NCBI GenBank assembly: GCA_963777905.1
Contig: CAVZSM010000012.1
Coordinates: 1-64,000 of the forward strand
Reading direction: 5' to 3'
DNA from: Trebonia sp963777905
Lineage (GTDB): Bacteria; Actinomycetota; Actinomycetes; Streptosporangiales; Streptosporangiaceae
DNA length: 64,000 nt
The number at the start of each line of letters is the position of its first letter. Within the stretch, counting starts at the first letter, position 1. Positions 7,700 through 15,592 of this stretch are shown here, piece by piece. The translations under genes and the position numbers were made by a program. The notes beneath the pieces are model-generated. The model was not told the DNA's origin, ran no database searches, and saw only the letters and a program-made list of their open reading frames with translations.

Positions 7700-10030
7700 T
7701 CAAATCGACCTTGCCTGAGCTTGGCGGACATCGATGATCGGGAGGAGGGTGGCGCTGCCCGGAGGATCGAGTTGCCGGGGCGTCGGGCCGGCCGGCGTGG
7801 GGATGTCAGCCAGTCGGTCCAGCAGACGGTCGAGGGCGGCGTTGCCGTCATCGACGGCGGCCTGCTCGTCCTCGGTGAGCGGGATCATCGCCCGCATCTT
7901 CTGCAGGTTGTCCTTGGCTTCGAGGATCTGGGCCTTACTGGAGCCCTTCGGGGTGTAGAAGTCGCATTTTGCGCAGGCCATGCGGTGCGGGCACTGTTCG
8001 AAGAAGGTGTATGTGCAGTAGCCGTGGCCGAGGTCGTAGTGCTGCCAGGGCTCGCCGGCCGCCGCGGCGCCGGAGGCGACGGCGTCGCGGTCGACGAGGA
8101 CCTCGACGGTCCGCATGTTGCGGGAAAAGTAGCCCGCGTCGTCATAGGCCCGGGTCAGCGTGGCCGCACTGATCTTCGCGTAGAACTGCGTTGACTGCGG
8201 CGACCGGTGGCCCAGCCAGGCCTGCAGCTCGAACAGCGTCATCGGCTCCTTCGCGTTGTAGAGCTGGCTGGCGATCGTGGAGCGGGCCCGGTGGCTGGTG
8301 ATGTTCCCCCGGACGTCGGCGGCCGGAACGCCGGCCTTGCGGCAGAGCACCGGGATAACTGTGTTGTTGATGTAGGAGGTGGAGACCTTCCGGGCCCGGA
8401 AGGCGAACAGCAGGTCGACGAGCTCGCCGGTGCGGCGGTCGGTGAACTTCGGCTGGGCGGGGCGGACGGCCTGCCATGCGTCGAGGGCCTGGCCCAGGAC
8501 CGGGTTGACCGGCTTGGTGAACGCGGTGCCGGTCTTGTGGGCCGGCACGTCCAGCAGGCAGACCGCGTCACGGGCCAGGACCTGCCGCGAGTCGCCGGTG
8601 ATCTCGGCCCCGTCGTGCTGCCAGCGGATGCAGCCGATCCGCAGCCGGGTGATCTCGTCGCTGCGCTGGCCGGAGAACAGCCAGGCCAGCGTGACCGCGC
8701 GAACCAGCTCCAACGGGTAGAAGTTCCCGGCCTGGGACGGCTGGAGGTCATCTTCGGTGAGGTTCAGCCCGGCCCACATCAGCTTCGCCCAGATCTCGTC
8801 GGCGATCACCCGGGGGTCGGGGCCGAGCAGGGCGGCGATGCTGCGCGGGGTGGCCAGCGCGCGCTGCGGGTCGAAGCGCCTGGGGATCCATTCCCATTCC
8901 TGGCAGTCCCGGAAGAAGGTCCGCACCGCGCTGAGCTGGGTCGCCTTCGTCGCTGCCTCCAGCGGCTTGCCGGCACGGCCCTTCAGGCCGGCGGTGCGCT
9001 GGGCGTAGTCGCCGACTTTCATCCGGTCCAGCGCGGCGATCCAGGCCGCGCAGGTCTGCCGTGTCCAGCGGGCGGGGGCGGAGGCCTCGGGATGCTCGGC
9101 CTCCAGCCACCGCCCGACCTTGAGCAGGGTGGCGCGGACGGCGCCGCGGACCCGGGGCGTGAGCGTTGACGTGCCGTGCCACCGCTCTGCCCACTCCGCC
9201 CAGGCGGGCGAGCCGCCATCCGCCCGGGGCGAGTGACGGCCAGTCAGCCGCTGCGGCGGGTCGCAGAAGCCCAGCCCTGCGACGGCCCGCTGCATGGCGT
9301 GCAGCGTGTTGCCCCTCGCGGCGGGCAGGAGGCGCTCGCGGCGGACCCGCTCGAACAACTCCGTGCTCAGGTCCTCCAGGTGCGGGCTGCGGTTAAGGAG
9401 CAGCACCTGGCAGGCGACCATTGGCAGCAGCTGGTCGTCGTCGCGGCCGAGCCGGTAGCCCCACCCGGCCAGCACCAGGCGGATCCGCCCGATCTCGCCG
9501 TCCACGCGGTCACGCCCGAACACGCGCCAGGCCAGGGTCAGGCGGCTGAAGCTGCCGAGCCGGTAGAAGGCGGTGAAACCGCCGAGCAGGAAGGCATGCG
9601 CGGCCAGGTAAGGGCGCACGGCGTCGTCGGCCCAGCCCGGGGCGGCCTTGCGGAACCCGTGCTGGTCCTGGCCCAGGAGCCCGGCCCATTCCTCCTCGGT
9701 CCATGCCCAGTAGGACCGGCCGGTCTCGGCGCACCGCAGCAGCACCACCGCGGCCGCGTCCAGCATCGCCCGTCGGCGGTGGGAGGTCAGCGGGCCCTCC
9801 AGCGCAGCGGCGGCGGCGTCGAGCGGTCGCAGTAGGCGCCGGACCTGCTGCCAGCCCTGGGCGGCGGGGTCGTGCCGGGCTAGGCGGCGCAGGTTGCCGA
9901 CCCCGAGCTCGGTGATCGCGTCCTGCTCCGCTGCCCGGAGCAGGGGCGCAGTGTCGTAGCGGGCCAGGTCGACCGGCCACCGCCAGTGACCAGCGGAATC
10001 TGGGCGGCTGACTGCCGAAGGCGAGGTCAC
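7700..10030 (-). CDS. TnpB-like large tyrosine recombinase
   Basis: The start is the GTG at 10030, which overlaps the stop of the upstream recombinase (GTGA); the open frame extends further upstream but only as shadow of that gene. The product has 776 residues. A long N-terminal region of unknown fold is followed by a core-binding region (TQLSAVRTFFRDCQEWEWIP) and a C-terminal catalytic domain. Active-site residues visible are Arg in SGQRSDEITRLRIG, Lys in PAHKTGT, H-R in SHRARSTIASQL, His in WLGHRSPQS and Tyr in TQFYAKI. After it, a Cys/His cluster (YCTYTFFEQCPHRMACAKCDFY) looks metal-binding. The architecture resembles Tn554 TnpB. It ends 20 bp from the element joint. Confidence 0.85.
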   Translation of the reverse strand: MTSPSAVSRPDSAGHWRWPVDLARYDTAPLLRAAEQDAITELGVGNLRRLARHDPAAQGWQQVRRLLRPLDAAAAALEGPLTSHRRRAMLDAAAVVLLRCAETGRSYWAWTEEEWAGLLGQDQHGFRKAAPGWADDAVRPYLAAHAFLLGGFTAFYRLGSFSRLTLAWRVFGRDRVDGEIGRIRLVLAGWGYRLGRDDDQLLPMVACQVLLLNRSPHLEDLSTELFERVRRERLLPAARGNTLHAMQRAVAGLGFCDPPQRLTGRHSPRADGGSPAWAEWAERWHGTSTLTPRVRGAVRATLLKVGRWLEAEHPEASAPARWTRQTCAAWIAALDRMKVGDYAQRTAGLKGRAGKPLEAATKATQLSAVRTFFRDCQEWEWIPRRFDPQRALATPRSIAALLGPDPRVIADEIWAKLMWAGLNLTEDDLQPSQAGNFYPLELVRAVTLAWLFSGQRSDEITRLRIGCIRWQHDGAEITGDSRQVLARDAVCLLDVPAHKTGTAFTKPVNPVLGQALDAWQAVRPAQPKFTDRRTGELVDLLFAFRARKVSTSYINNTVIPVLCRKAGVPAADVRGNITSHRARSTIASQLYNAKEPMTLFELQAWLGHRSPQSTQFYAKISAATLTRAYDDAGYFSRNMRTVEVLVDRDAVASGAAAAGEPWQHYDLGHGYCTYTFFEQCPHRMACAKCDFYTPKGSSKAQILEAKDNLQKMRAMIPLTEDEQAAVDDGNAALDRLLDRLADIPTPAGPTPRQLDPPGSATLLPIIDVRQAQARSI

Positions 10031-11103
10031 CGGGTCACCTGCGTGGCCCCGGCGCCCGTCAGCGCCCGGACACGACGGGCGTGGATGTGCTGCATGCCCT
10101 GGTTGAGCTTCTCGGCGAGCTCCCTGCCGGACAGGTGGATATACCGCAGCGTGGAGTCGGTATGCCGGTGCCCGGCGAACGCGGCGATCGCGTGGACCTC
10201 CCAGCCCATCCTGGCCAGGTCCGTCAGACAGAGGTGCCGGGTCGTGTGCGTGGAGAACCGCTCGACCCCCGAGGCCAGGGCGATCCGGCGGACCACCTTC
10301 GACCAGGTCCACAGGCTCAGCGGCTGGGCCCGGTTGCGACGCGACTCCGACAGGAACAGCGGCCCCCTTGCCCGGCTGACCGTGGCCCGGTGCGCGAGGT
10401 ACTGCGACAGCAGCACCCCGGTTGAGGCCGAGTACGGCACGACGCGCTCCAGCCGGTTCTTCGTCGTCTCCGCCCGGACTCGAAGTGTGCGGTGCGCCGG
10501 GTCGACGTCGTCGGTCCGCAGCGAGCACAGCTCCTCGCGCCGGAGCGCGGCATCGTAGGCCAGCGCCAGCATCAGGCGGTTGCGCGCCGGCTCACGGCGG
10601 GCCTCCTCCAGCAGCCGCAGCCACTCCATCTCGCTGGGGATCCACGGCAGCCTGGTCAGCCGCGGCACCAGGCCGCGCTGCGCTCCGCCCGCCCGGCCGC
10701 CGGGTGTGTAACGGCCTCGGCCCACCGGGTTGGACTCGCGCAGCCCTTCCTCCATCAGGAAGTCGTAGAACAGCCGGACCGGCACCAGCCGCTGCTGAAT
10801 CGTCGCGTTCGCCAGCCCGGCCCCCGAGTCGATGGCCACCACGTTCGCGCCCCGCAGGCTCGGCCGCGACGTCAGCTCCCGCACGAAGACGGCCACATGG
10901 GCACGGTTCGCGGCGACCGGGTCGACGCCCTCCCTCTCGCACATCAGCAGGTACTCGCCCAGCCCGCGGGCATACGCGTCGATTGTCCCGGGCGCCCGTC
11001 CCAGATCGGTCCAGATCTGCAGCCATGTCGCCGCCTGCTCGTGCCGCCCGAACACCGGCCACTTTTCCCTCAGTACCACCGTGCCGCTCAAGCCGTCTCC
11101 CAA
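10027..11103 (-). CDS. TnpA-like tyrosine recombinase
   Basis: This 358-residue protein has a SAM-like N-terminal DNA-binding domain (residues ~20-140, ATWLQIWTDLGRAPGTIDAYARGL) and a complete integrase catalytic domain: Arg in DAALRREELCSL, Lys in TTKNRLERVVPY, H-R in THTTRHLCLTDL, His in FAGHRHTDS and Tyr in LRYIHLSG. The length equals that of Tn554 TnpA (about 360). It is the first gene of a two-gene unit, with the second start in its stop codon, so the two recombinases are probably made together and act together. No third gene equivalent to Tn554 tnpC is present. Confidence 0.9.
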   Translation of the reverse strand: MGDGLSGTVVLREKWPVFGRHEQAATWLQIWTDLGRAPGTIDAYARGLGEYLLMCEREGVDPVAANRAHVAVFVRELTSRPSLRGANVVAIDSGAGLANATIQQRLVPVRLFYDFLMEEGLRESNPVGRGRYTPGGRAGGAQRGLVPRLTRLPWIPSEMEWLRLLEEARREPARNRLMLALAYDAALRREELCSLRTDDVDPAHRTLRVRAETTKNRLERVVPYSASTGVLLSQYLAHRATVSRARGPLFLSESRRNRAQPLSLWTWSKVVRRIALASGVERFSTHTTRHLCLTDLARMGWEVHAIAAFAGHRHTDSTLRYIHLSGRELAEKLNQGMQHIHARRVRALTGAGATQVTR

Positions 11104-11141
11104 GTCCGCGGTTGCACCGAGGGAACATCATCACCCCGGCG

Positions 11142-11159
11142 GATTCCACGTAACTTTTA
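11142..11159. promoter_or_regulatory. Right end of nested element with inverted octamer GATTCCAC
   Basis: GATTCCAC at 11142-11149 is the reverse complement of GTGGAATC at 7686-7693 near the other end. It is followed by GTAACTTTTA, an AT-rich run up to the joint with ISL3 sequence. It is a likely recombinase-binding arm; binding itself is inferred. Confidence 0.55.
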
Positions 11160-11236
11160 AAATGATCAAGCGGCAAATGTACGGCCGCGCCGGATTCCCG
11201 CTCCTGCGCAAACGCGCCATCCACCACCCTGCGTAA
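11160..11236 (+). pseudogene. ISL3 family transposase, last 25 codons
   Basis: The frame reads KMIKRQMYGRAGFPLLRKRA and on to a TAA at 11234-11236. This is the standard C-terminus of ISL3 transposases and follows directly on EGNVNKI at 7680 once the nested element is removed. It has no start of its own. Confidence 0.9.
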
Positions 11237-11239
11237 CCA

Positions 11240-11289
11240 CATCACAGAACTCGCGGAAGAGCCCGAAATTAGGGCCAGATCCCAGTACT
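11240..11289 (-). repeat. Right terminal inverted repeat of the ISL3 element
   Basis: Reverse complement of 5849-5898 with about two mismatches. It starts three bases after the transposase stop codon and ends with AGTACT. Confidence 0.88.
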
Positions 11290-11471
11290 CGCGGACGAAG
11301 CCACAGCAGCGCCAGCTCGGGAAGCGGCTGAGGTTAACCAGCTCGGGAGTGGCCGGCCGTTCATCGCGTGTTTCGTGGTCGCTGGGATTGGAGAGTGGCA
11401 GCCATGACGTACCTGGTAACGGTGTCGCCGTCGGGGGGCGGTGCCCGGAACGGAGAAGGCGAGGCACGGCG

Positions 11472-12035
11472 GTGAGTCAGCGCACTAAGGAGGCGGCCAT
11501 TCGTTTCGGCGCCACCCTGTCCGCGATCGGCACATCGATCGTGGTGCAGTTGCCAGAGACGGCCAGCAAGCGCCTGCCCTCCCGCGGACAGGTGGCCGTC
11601 CGCGGGACGATCAATGGCGTCGGATTCCAGACGGTGCTCGAGCCAGACGGAAATTCTGGCCACTGGATGCGCGTCGATGACACGCTGCAGCACGCTGCCG
11701 GCATCGGCGCGGATGACACTGCGGCGCTCGCCATCGAGGTGACCAGGGATTGGCCAGAGCCGAGCGTGCCCCCCGATCTTGCGGCAGCCCTGGCAGGTGC
11801 CCCGCAGAAGATCCAGAACCTGTGGAAAGAGATCACCCCGATGGCGCGCTGGGAATGGGTGCGCTGGATCAACGCCACGAAGAACCCAGACACGCGCACG
11901 CGACGGGTCGAGGTCAGCATCTCGAAGATGCAGGGCGGGAAGAGACGGCCCTGTTGTTTCAACCTCTCCGCATGCACCGACCCGGACCTGTCGAAGAACG
12001 GCAGGCTCCTCAAGCCAGGGGACGACCGGCCCTGA
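11472..12035 (+). CDS. YdeI/OmpD-associated family protein with DUF1905 domain
   Basis: The start is taken at GTG 11472, with GAGAAGG 11 bases upstream, giving 187 residues. The N-terminal half is the small DUF1905 beta barrel (FGATLSAIGTSIVVQLPE...VAVRGTINGVGFQTVLEPDG...WMRVDDTL). The C-terminal half is the YdeI/OmpD-associated helical region (LAAALAGAPQKIQNLWKEITPMARWEWVRWINATKNPDTRTRRVE). Members are linked to stress and bacteriocin tolerance, but their biochemical role is unknown. The C-terminal tail after KMQGGKRRPCC is longer than usual. It stands alone, just right of the ISL3 element. Confidence 0.82.
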   Translation: MSQRTKEAAIRFGATLSAIGTSIVVQLPETASKRLPSRGQVAVRGTINGVGFQTVLEPDGNSGHWMRVDDTLQHAAGIGADDTAALAIEVTRDWPEPSVPPDLAAALAGAPQKIQNLWKEITPMARWEWVRWINATKNPDTRTRRVEVSISKMQGGKRRPCCFNLSACTDPDLSKNGRLLKPGDDRP

Positions 12036-12547
12036 CCGGCGATCCGGGGCACATAGACGGTGGGAGGCAACCGGAGAGCAGCGGGCGCCCAGCGCACAGA
12101 TCGACCTGCTCGGCAGGCCCTGGCTGATGATCGGTGAGGACACGAACTGCGCCGAACGGCGGATAGGCACATCCTGGACCGAGCGCCCGAGATAGAGGCT
12201 GTCGGCGATAGCGGCGCGCGCTTGGTCAACCTCGCGAGCGACGAGGCCGTGACACGGTTCGCCCAGCTCGAGGTGGTCATGTGCAGTGGAGGCGCATCGA
12301 GTCCCTGCTCGCCGAGACTGGCCCGTTCATCTACTTCGCCACCAGGACGTCATTGCGCAAGGCGCGGCTTCCCCGGTAAGGCGTACATCGCTGTGCGCCC
12401 TCGTGCGTCGACGTGGCGGGCCGGGTAGCCCAGGTGAACCGCCGGGCACGGTCGCGCGTCTCACATCCGAAGAGGCCCGGGCCGGCTGTGCGGCCAGTCG
12501 GTCCCGGGACGCGGCCTAGACCAGGAAGACCCGGCGCCATGAACGCG
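12036..12547. other. 512 bp without a clear gene; possible decayed frame
   Basis: One plus-strand frame from about 12142 (reading HILDRAPEIEAVGDSGARLV) and an adjoining frame from about 12280 (WRRIESLLAETGPFIYFATR, ending at a TAA near 12379) read like two pieces of one short protein separated by a frame change near 12278. No start with a ribosome site is present and I do not recognise the family. Nothing else supportable was seen. Confidence 0.3.
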
Positions 12548-12706
12548 TTAGCCGGGCCTGCTGATCAGGTCACTGATCAGATCGCGGACGGTCTCCAGCG
12601 CCTGGCGGTCGTCCTCGTCTATGTCCTCGGCGCCGAGCCAGAGCCTGATCTTGTCGTCCATCGCCCGCAGGTCAAGCACCATATTTCGCCGCTTTGGCCG
12701 ATCCAT
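12548..12706 (-). CDS. Small acidic protein of 52 residues, function unknown
   Basis: A minus-strand frame from ATG 12706 to TAA 12550-12548 encodes a Lys/Arg-rich start (MDRPKRRNMVLDLRAMDDKI) and then a very acidic helix (LGAEDIDEDDRQALETVRDL). The even hydrophobic spacing suggests a short helical protein rather than chance. The ribosome site is weak; an inner ATG at codon 9 is possible. It lies 122 bp from, and divergent to, the sensor-domain gene at 12829. No family recognised. Confidence 0.45.
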   Translation of the reverse strand: MDRPKRRNMVLDLRAMDDKIRLWLGAEDIDEDDRQALETVRDLISDLISRPG

Positions 12707-12828
12707 GCCGCAAGCCTACGCACCCTTCGACGGGCAGGCTGTGACCGGCGTGACCCGTTCGCGGTCTTGATCACGATGCCCGGTTCGGGCTCGAATGACA
12801 GGACTCGGCACGGTTTTACAATGCAGGC

Positions 12829-13368
12829 GTGAGCGAGCCCGCAGCCAACCCTGGGTCCGGCGCGGACATCCTGTACGGCATGGACCGCGCGCTGGCCCTC
12901 GCCGAGACAGGGCTCGACTCCGCGTTTCCGCTGCCCGGCCGGACGGCGGAGAGATACGGAGAGCGCAGCGGCATCTACCTGTCCGTCTATGAGTACCCGT
13001 CCAGCGGGCGCGACAGCACGTTTACGAGCAAGCACTACGTCATGGTTGTGCAGCGAGGCGCGAAGCTCGCGATCCGGTCGGTTCCCGCGCCGGGTTCGCA
13101 GCTGTCGATGGACCTGTCCGCCAACGGGCGCATCCTCACCGGGACCTGGGCAGAGCAGACCCGGGGCGACGGCCGGTATCGCGGCGCGCTTTACACCGGC
13201 GCGATCCAGATGATCGAGGACGACAACCCGGTCCCTAGACGCTTCGCAGGCAAAAGGGCGGGGTTCGCCAAGGAGGGCGAGATGAACACCGGCCCGTGGT
13301 CGCTGACCCTCGTCGAGCAGCACCTGGGCGAACAGGCGGTTGAGCGGTGGAACCGGGAGCCGGAATGA
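12829..13368 (+). CDS. Stand-alone sensor-like domain protein related to XRE regulator C-termini
   Basis: The 179-residue protein lacks any helix-turn-helix but matches the C-terminal domain common in actinomycete XRE-family regulators: ERSGIYLSVYEYPSSGR, HYVMVVQRGAKL, the SMDLSANGRILTGTWAEQT strand pair, YRGALYTGAIQMI, then a conserved end (AGFAKEGEMNTGPWSLTLVE). The domain is predicted to be a beta-rich ligand or partner-binding module. Here it stands free, with a GTG start at 12829, and its stop overlaps a 25-codon frame (ATGA). The family likeness is from memory of such regulators; the ligand is unknown. Confidence 0.7.
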   Translation: MSEPAANPGSGADILYGMDRALALAETGLDSAFPLPGRTAERYGERSGIYLSVYEYPSSGRDSTFTSKHYVMVVQRGAKLAIRSVPAPGSQLSMDLSANGRILTGTWAEQTRGDGRYRGALYTGAIQMIEDDNPVPRRFAGKRAGFAKEGEMNTGPWSLTLVEQHLGEQAVERWNREPE

Positions 13369-13442
13369 CATCCGGCGCGGCAGACGAACCAGAGAGCGAC
13401 ATGGAGGCCGCGTTCCACGAATTGGACGTGCCCGAGGCCTGA
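13365..13442 (+). CDS. Possible 25-residue peptide coupled to the sensor-domain gene
   Basis: The ATG at 13365 overlaps the stop of the upstream gene (ATGA), and the frame reads MTSGAADEPESDMEAAFHEL and then DVPEA before TGA. It is acidic, with no Cys and no hydrophobic segment. Translational coupling makes expression plausible. It could be a microprotein partner of the sensor domain, or merely the start of a lost gene. Confidence 0.35.
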   Translation: MTSGAADEPESDMEAAFHELDVPEA

Positions 13443-13707
13443 TTTCGGACGCCGAAGTGACACTCGGGTGTCACGACGCGTTGCTGCGGACGTTTCCGCA
13501 GGGTTACGCGGAACGCCGACTCGGAGCGCCTGAGGACAGCGGCGGCTGCGGATATGAGGGCGCGCAGAAAACCGGTTCGGGGGATGCGGTTGAGGCAGCG
13601 CGGCAAGGGCCCCTGGGTCCGCATGCCGCCAGCGAGTGTGGTCCGCTGGGTGGGCGGCCCTCATGGCCGGCCGTTCGCCGCGGACCTGGCGGCCGCCAGC
13701 AATCGGA

Positions 13708-14130
13708 TCATCTCCTGCCCGGAGCCGCCGGCTGCATGGCTACCGCCAGGCCGGCGAAGACCGCCAGGAACAAAACGATGAAGCCGCCGTAATAGGTCAG
13801 GAAAACGGCCCACAGCGAGGGTGGCGCAATGATCAGGCCCGCGCCGCACGCGGCTGCCTTCATGTGAACCGGCTTCCGGACGGGCTGCGGGCGGGGCTGG
13901 GCCTGGGTCAGCAGCGCAGGGATATCGGCGGCGATCGCGGCCAGCTCTGCGCAGGTCCGCGCCGTGAGCGCCCGGGCCGCCCGGGCAACCAGCTCATCCC
14001 TGGTCAGCTGACCCAGCGCGAATGCATCCTTAAGGGTGTCGATCAGCTGCTCGCGGTCCGCGTCGGAGGCCCGCAAATGGCCGCGGCCCATCGTGCCGGA
14101 TGCCCTCTGGTCTCCCGGACGTCCCACCAC
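13708..14130 (-). CDS. DUF1707 domain membrane protein
   Basis: The 140-residue protein has a DUF1707 (SHOCT-like) domain at about residues 19-72: LRASDADREQLIDTLKDAFALGQLTRDELVARAARALTARTCAELAAIAADIPA. A short proline linker follows, then two probable membrane segments (ACGAGLIIAPPSLWAVFLTYY and FIVLFLAVFAGLAVAM). DUF1707 is widespread in actinomycetes and of unknown function. The ATG at 14091 (MGRGHLRASD) is an alternative start that fits the family better. It is a single gene facing the decayed catabolic locus. Confidence 0.85.
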   Translation of the reverse strand: MVGRPGDQRASGTMGRGHLRASDADREQLIDTLKDAFALGQLTRDELVARAARALTARTCAELAAIAADIPALLTQAQPRPQPVRKPVHMKAAACGAGLIIAPPSLWAVFLTYYGGFIVLFLAVFAGLAVAMQPAAPGRR

Positions 14131-14310
14131 CTGTGCCTCCCGCCAGCATCTGCATCGACAGCATAACGTGGCAGCACTCGGGCGGTCATCGGCCGCTATC
14201 AGTGGCGACCCGGCTCCGAGCGCACCGAATGCCCGGTTCAGGACGCAATTGAGGCGGCCCTCCTGACCCTAGAATCCCGCCCGGATCGGCGGCTCCGAGC
14301 GCGGTCTCCC

Positions 14311-14595
14311 ATGCTTCTCGATCATTCCGATCACCCGATCCCGGCCTTGGCGACAGTCTCGCTCGGCAAGGCCGCCCTCCGGTCGGCCGCAACGATGCTC
14401 GGCGCCGATCTAGGCCCCGATGGCATTCGAGTAGCAACCCTCACGATCGCCGGACAGATCGCGGCAGGCAATGCCTTTGATCCAGCGCGCATCGCCGAGC
14501 GCTACTGGCAGATCGTCCAGCTGGACGATCCCTGGCAGGCGGAATTCCACTTCACCGGCGGGCAAGGCGCTCCCTCCGGAGCGGACGACCGATGA
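14311..14595 (+). pseudogene. Short-chain dehydrogenase (SDR), C-terminal fragment
   Basis: The 94-residue frame corresponds only to the end of a classical SDR: GKAALRSAATMLGADLGPDGIRVATLTIAGQI holds the alpha-F/beta-G region, and AGNAFDPARIAERYWQIVQL...WQAEFHFTG is the usual tail. The TGxxxGxG motif and the YxxxK catalytic pair are absent. Upstream sequence shows no matching N-terminus. It overlaps the next gene by 4 bp (ATGA), the relic of a former operon. Confidence 0.75.
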
Positions 14596-15544
14596 CGAGC
14601 TTCAACCTGGAACAGTCCGCGAGGGAGTTGACAGAGTCGATCGCCAAGGGTCCTCCGCTCAGCGGCGTCTCGCTCGAACAGGCCTGCAGAGCGGTCGAGG
14701 CGGCCCAGTCAGCTCCGATTTCGATGCCGGACGTTGACGAGTCTTGGGTCACCGTGTCGTCGGCCTTCGGCGATTTCCAGGTGCGGATCGTCAGACCGCG
14801 AGGATCAGCAGGATCGTTGCCGGCGATCCTGTACCTGCACGGCGGCGGATGGATTCTCGGGAGCTGGATCACCCACGACCTGCTGACGCGGCGGCTAGCC
14901 GTTGGAGCGGAAGCAGCCGTCGTGTTCGACGAATACTCGCGAGCGCCCGAGGCTAAGTATCCGGTCCAGCTCGAGCAGTGCTACGCCGCCGCTGAGTGGA
15001 TCATGGAACAAGGGGCAGGCGGCGGATTCGACATCACCCGGATCGCGGTTGCCGGCGACTCGGCCGGCGGGAACATGGCGACGGTGCTCACTCTCATGGC
15101 GAAGCAGCGGGGGAGCGATCAGTTCGTTCACCAATCCCTCTACTACCCGATGACAGACGCCGACGCGAAGGATTCCGAGAGCCTTCGAAGGTTCAAGGAC
15201 GGGCCATACGGCTCCGCCGAAGGACTGGCGTGGTTCTGGAACAGCTATCTAACCCGTGCGGAGTCGCGAAGCGACGTCCTGGTCTCACCACTGCAGGCGA
15301 CACTCGCCGACCTCGAAGGTCTGCCGCCGACCCGCGTCATCGTTGACGAGAACGACGTGCTGGAGACCAAGGCGAGGCCTACGCCGACAAACTGCGCGAC
15401 GCCGGGGTCCCAGCCACATCCGTGCGTTTCAACGGCACGATCCACGACTTCATGCGCCTCAACGCGTTGCGCGACTCCGAGTCGACCCGCGCGGCGATCA
15501 GCCTCGCGACCGCCGCTCTACGGCGAGCTTTCGGCACGGAGTAG
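14592..15544 (+). pseudogene. Alpha/beta hydrolase (HSL/Aes family), frameshifted near the C-terminus
   Basis: Domains are in order: cap helices, oxyanion motif YLHGGGWILGS (~residue 80), nucleophile elbow VAGDSAGGNMA (~155), and acid in VIVDENDVLE (~255). Then a base is missing near 15369-15373. The true end continues in another frame (EAYADKLRDAGVPATSVRFN, GTIHDFMRLNALRDSE...) with the catalytic His in GTIHDFM and a TAG at 15542-15544. In the original frame translation runs on into nonsense to 15596, so the His is lost. The likely former role was esterase or lactonase in a catabolic operon with the SDR upstream. Confidence 0.85.
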
Positions 15545-15592
15545 TGGACAAGAGGCACGACCGACCTCCCCCCGAGAATCCAAGGAGAAACA

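Larger units (their letters stand above)
7681..11159 (-). mobile_element. Nested two-recombinase (Tn554-like) element, about 3.48 kb
   Basis: ISL3 coding sequence stops matching at 7680 and resumes in frame at 11160, which fixes both ends to within one base. The target, once rejoined, reads GATCAAAATGATC, an inverted repeat around AAA. No target duplication is visible, as expected for tyrosine recombinases. Each end has an inverted copy of an octamer: GTGGAATC at 7686-7693 and GATTCCAC at 11142-11149. The distances from the octamer to the two joints differ (about 5 bp and about 10 bp). More than 95% of the element is taken up by two genes on the minus strand. Confidence 0.85.
5849..11289 (+). 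mobile_element. ISL3-family insertion sequence, interrupted by a nested element
   Basis: Near-perfect 50-bp inverted repeats define the element: 5849-5898 and 11240-11289 (differences at only about two positions, the core AATTTCGGGCTCTTCCGCGA being identical). Between them lies an ISL3 transposase gene split in two. Subtracting the nested 3.48-kb DNA leaves about 1.96 kb, a normal ISL3 size. The expected 8-bp target duplication is imperfect: TCGCGGTC on the left and CGCGGACG on the right share only CGCGG, so flanking change or an old insertion is likely. Confidence 0.88.

Noticed and set aside
7700..10528. Longer form (942 codons) of the large recombinase
   Set aside because: The first 166 codons overlap the TnpA-like gene in another frame and are low-complexity; the GTGA overlap at 10030 gives a natural start.
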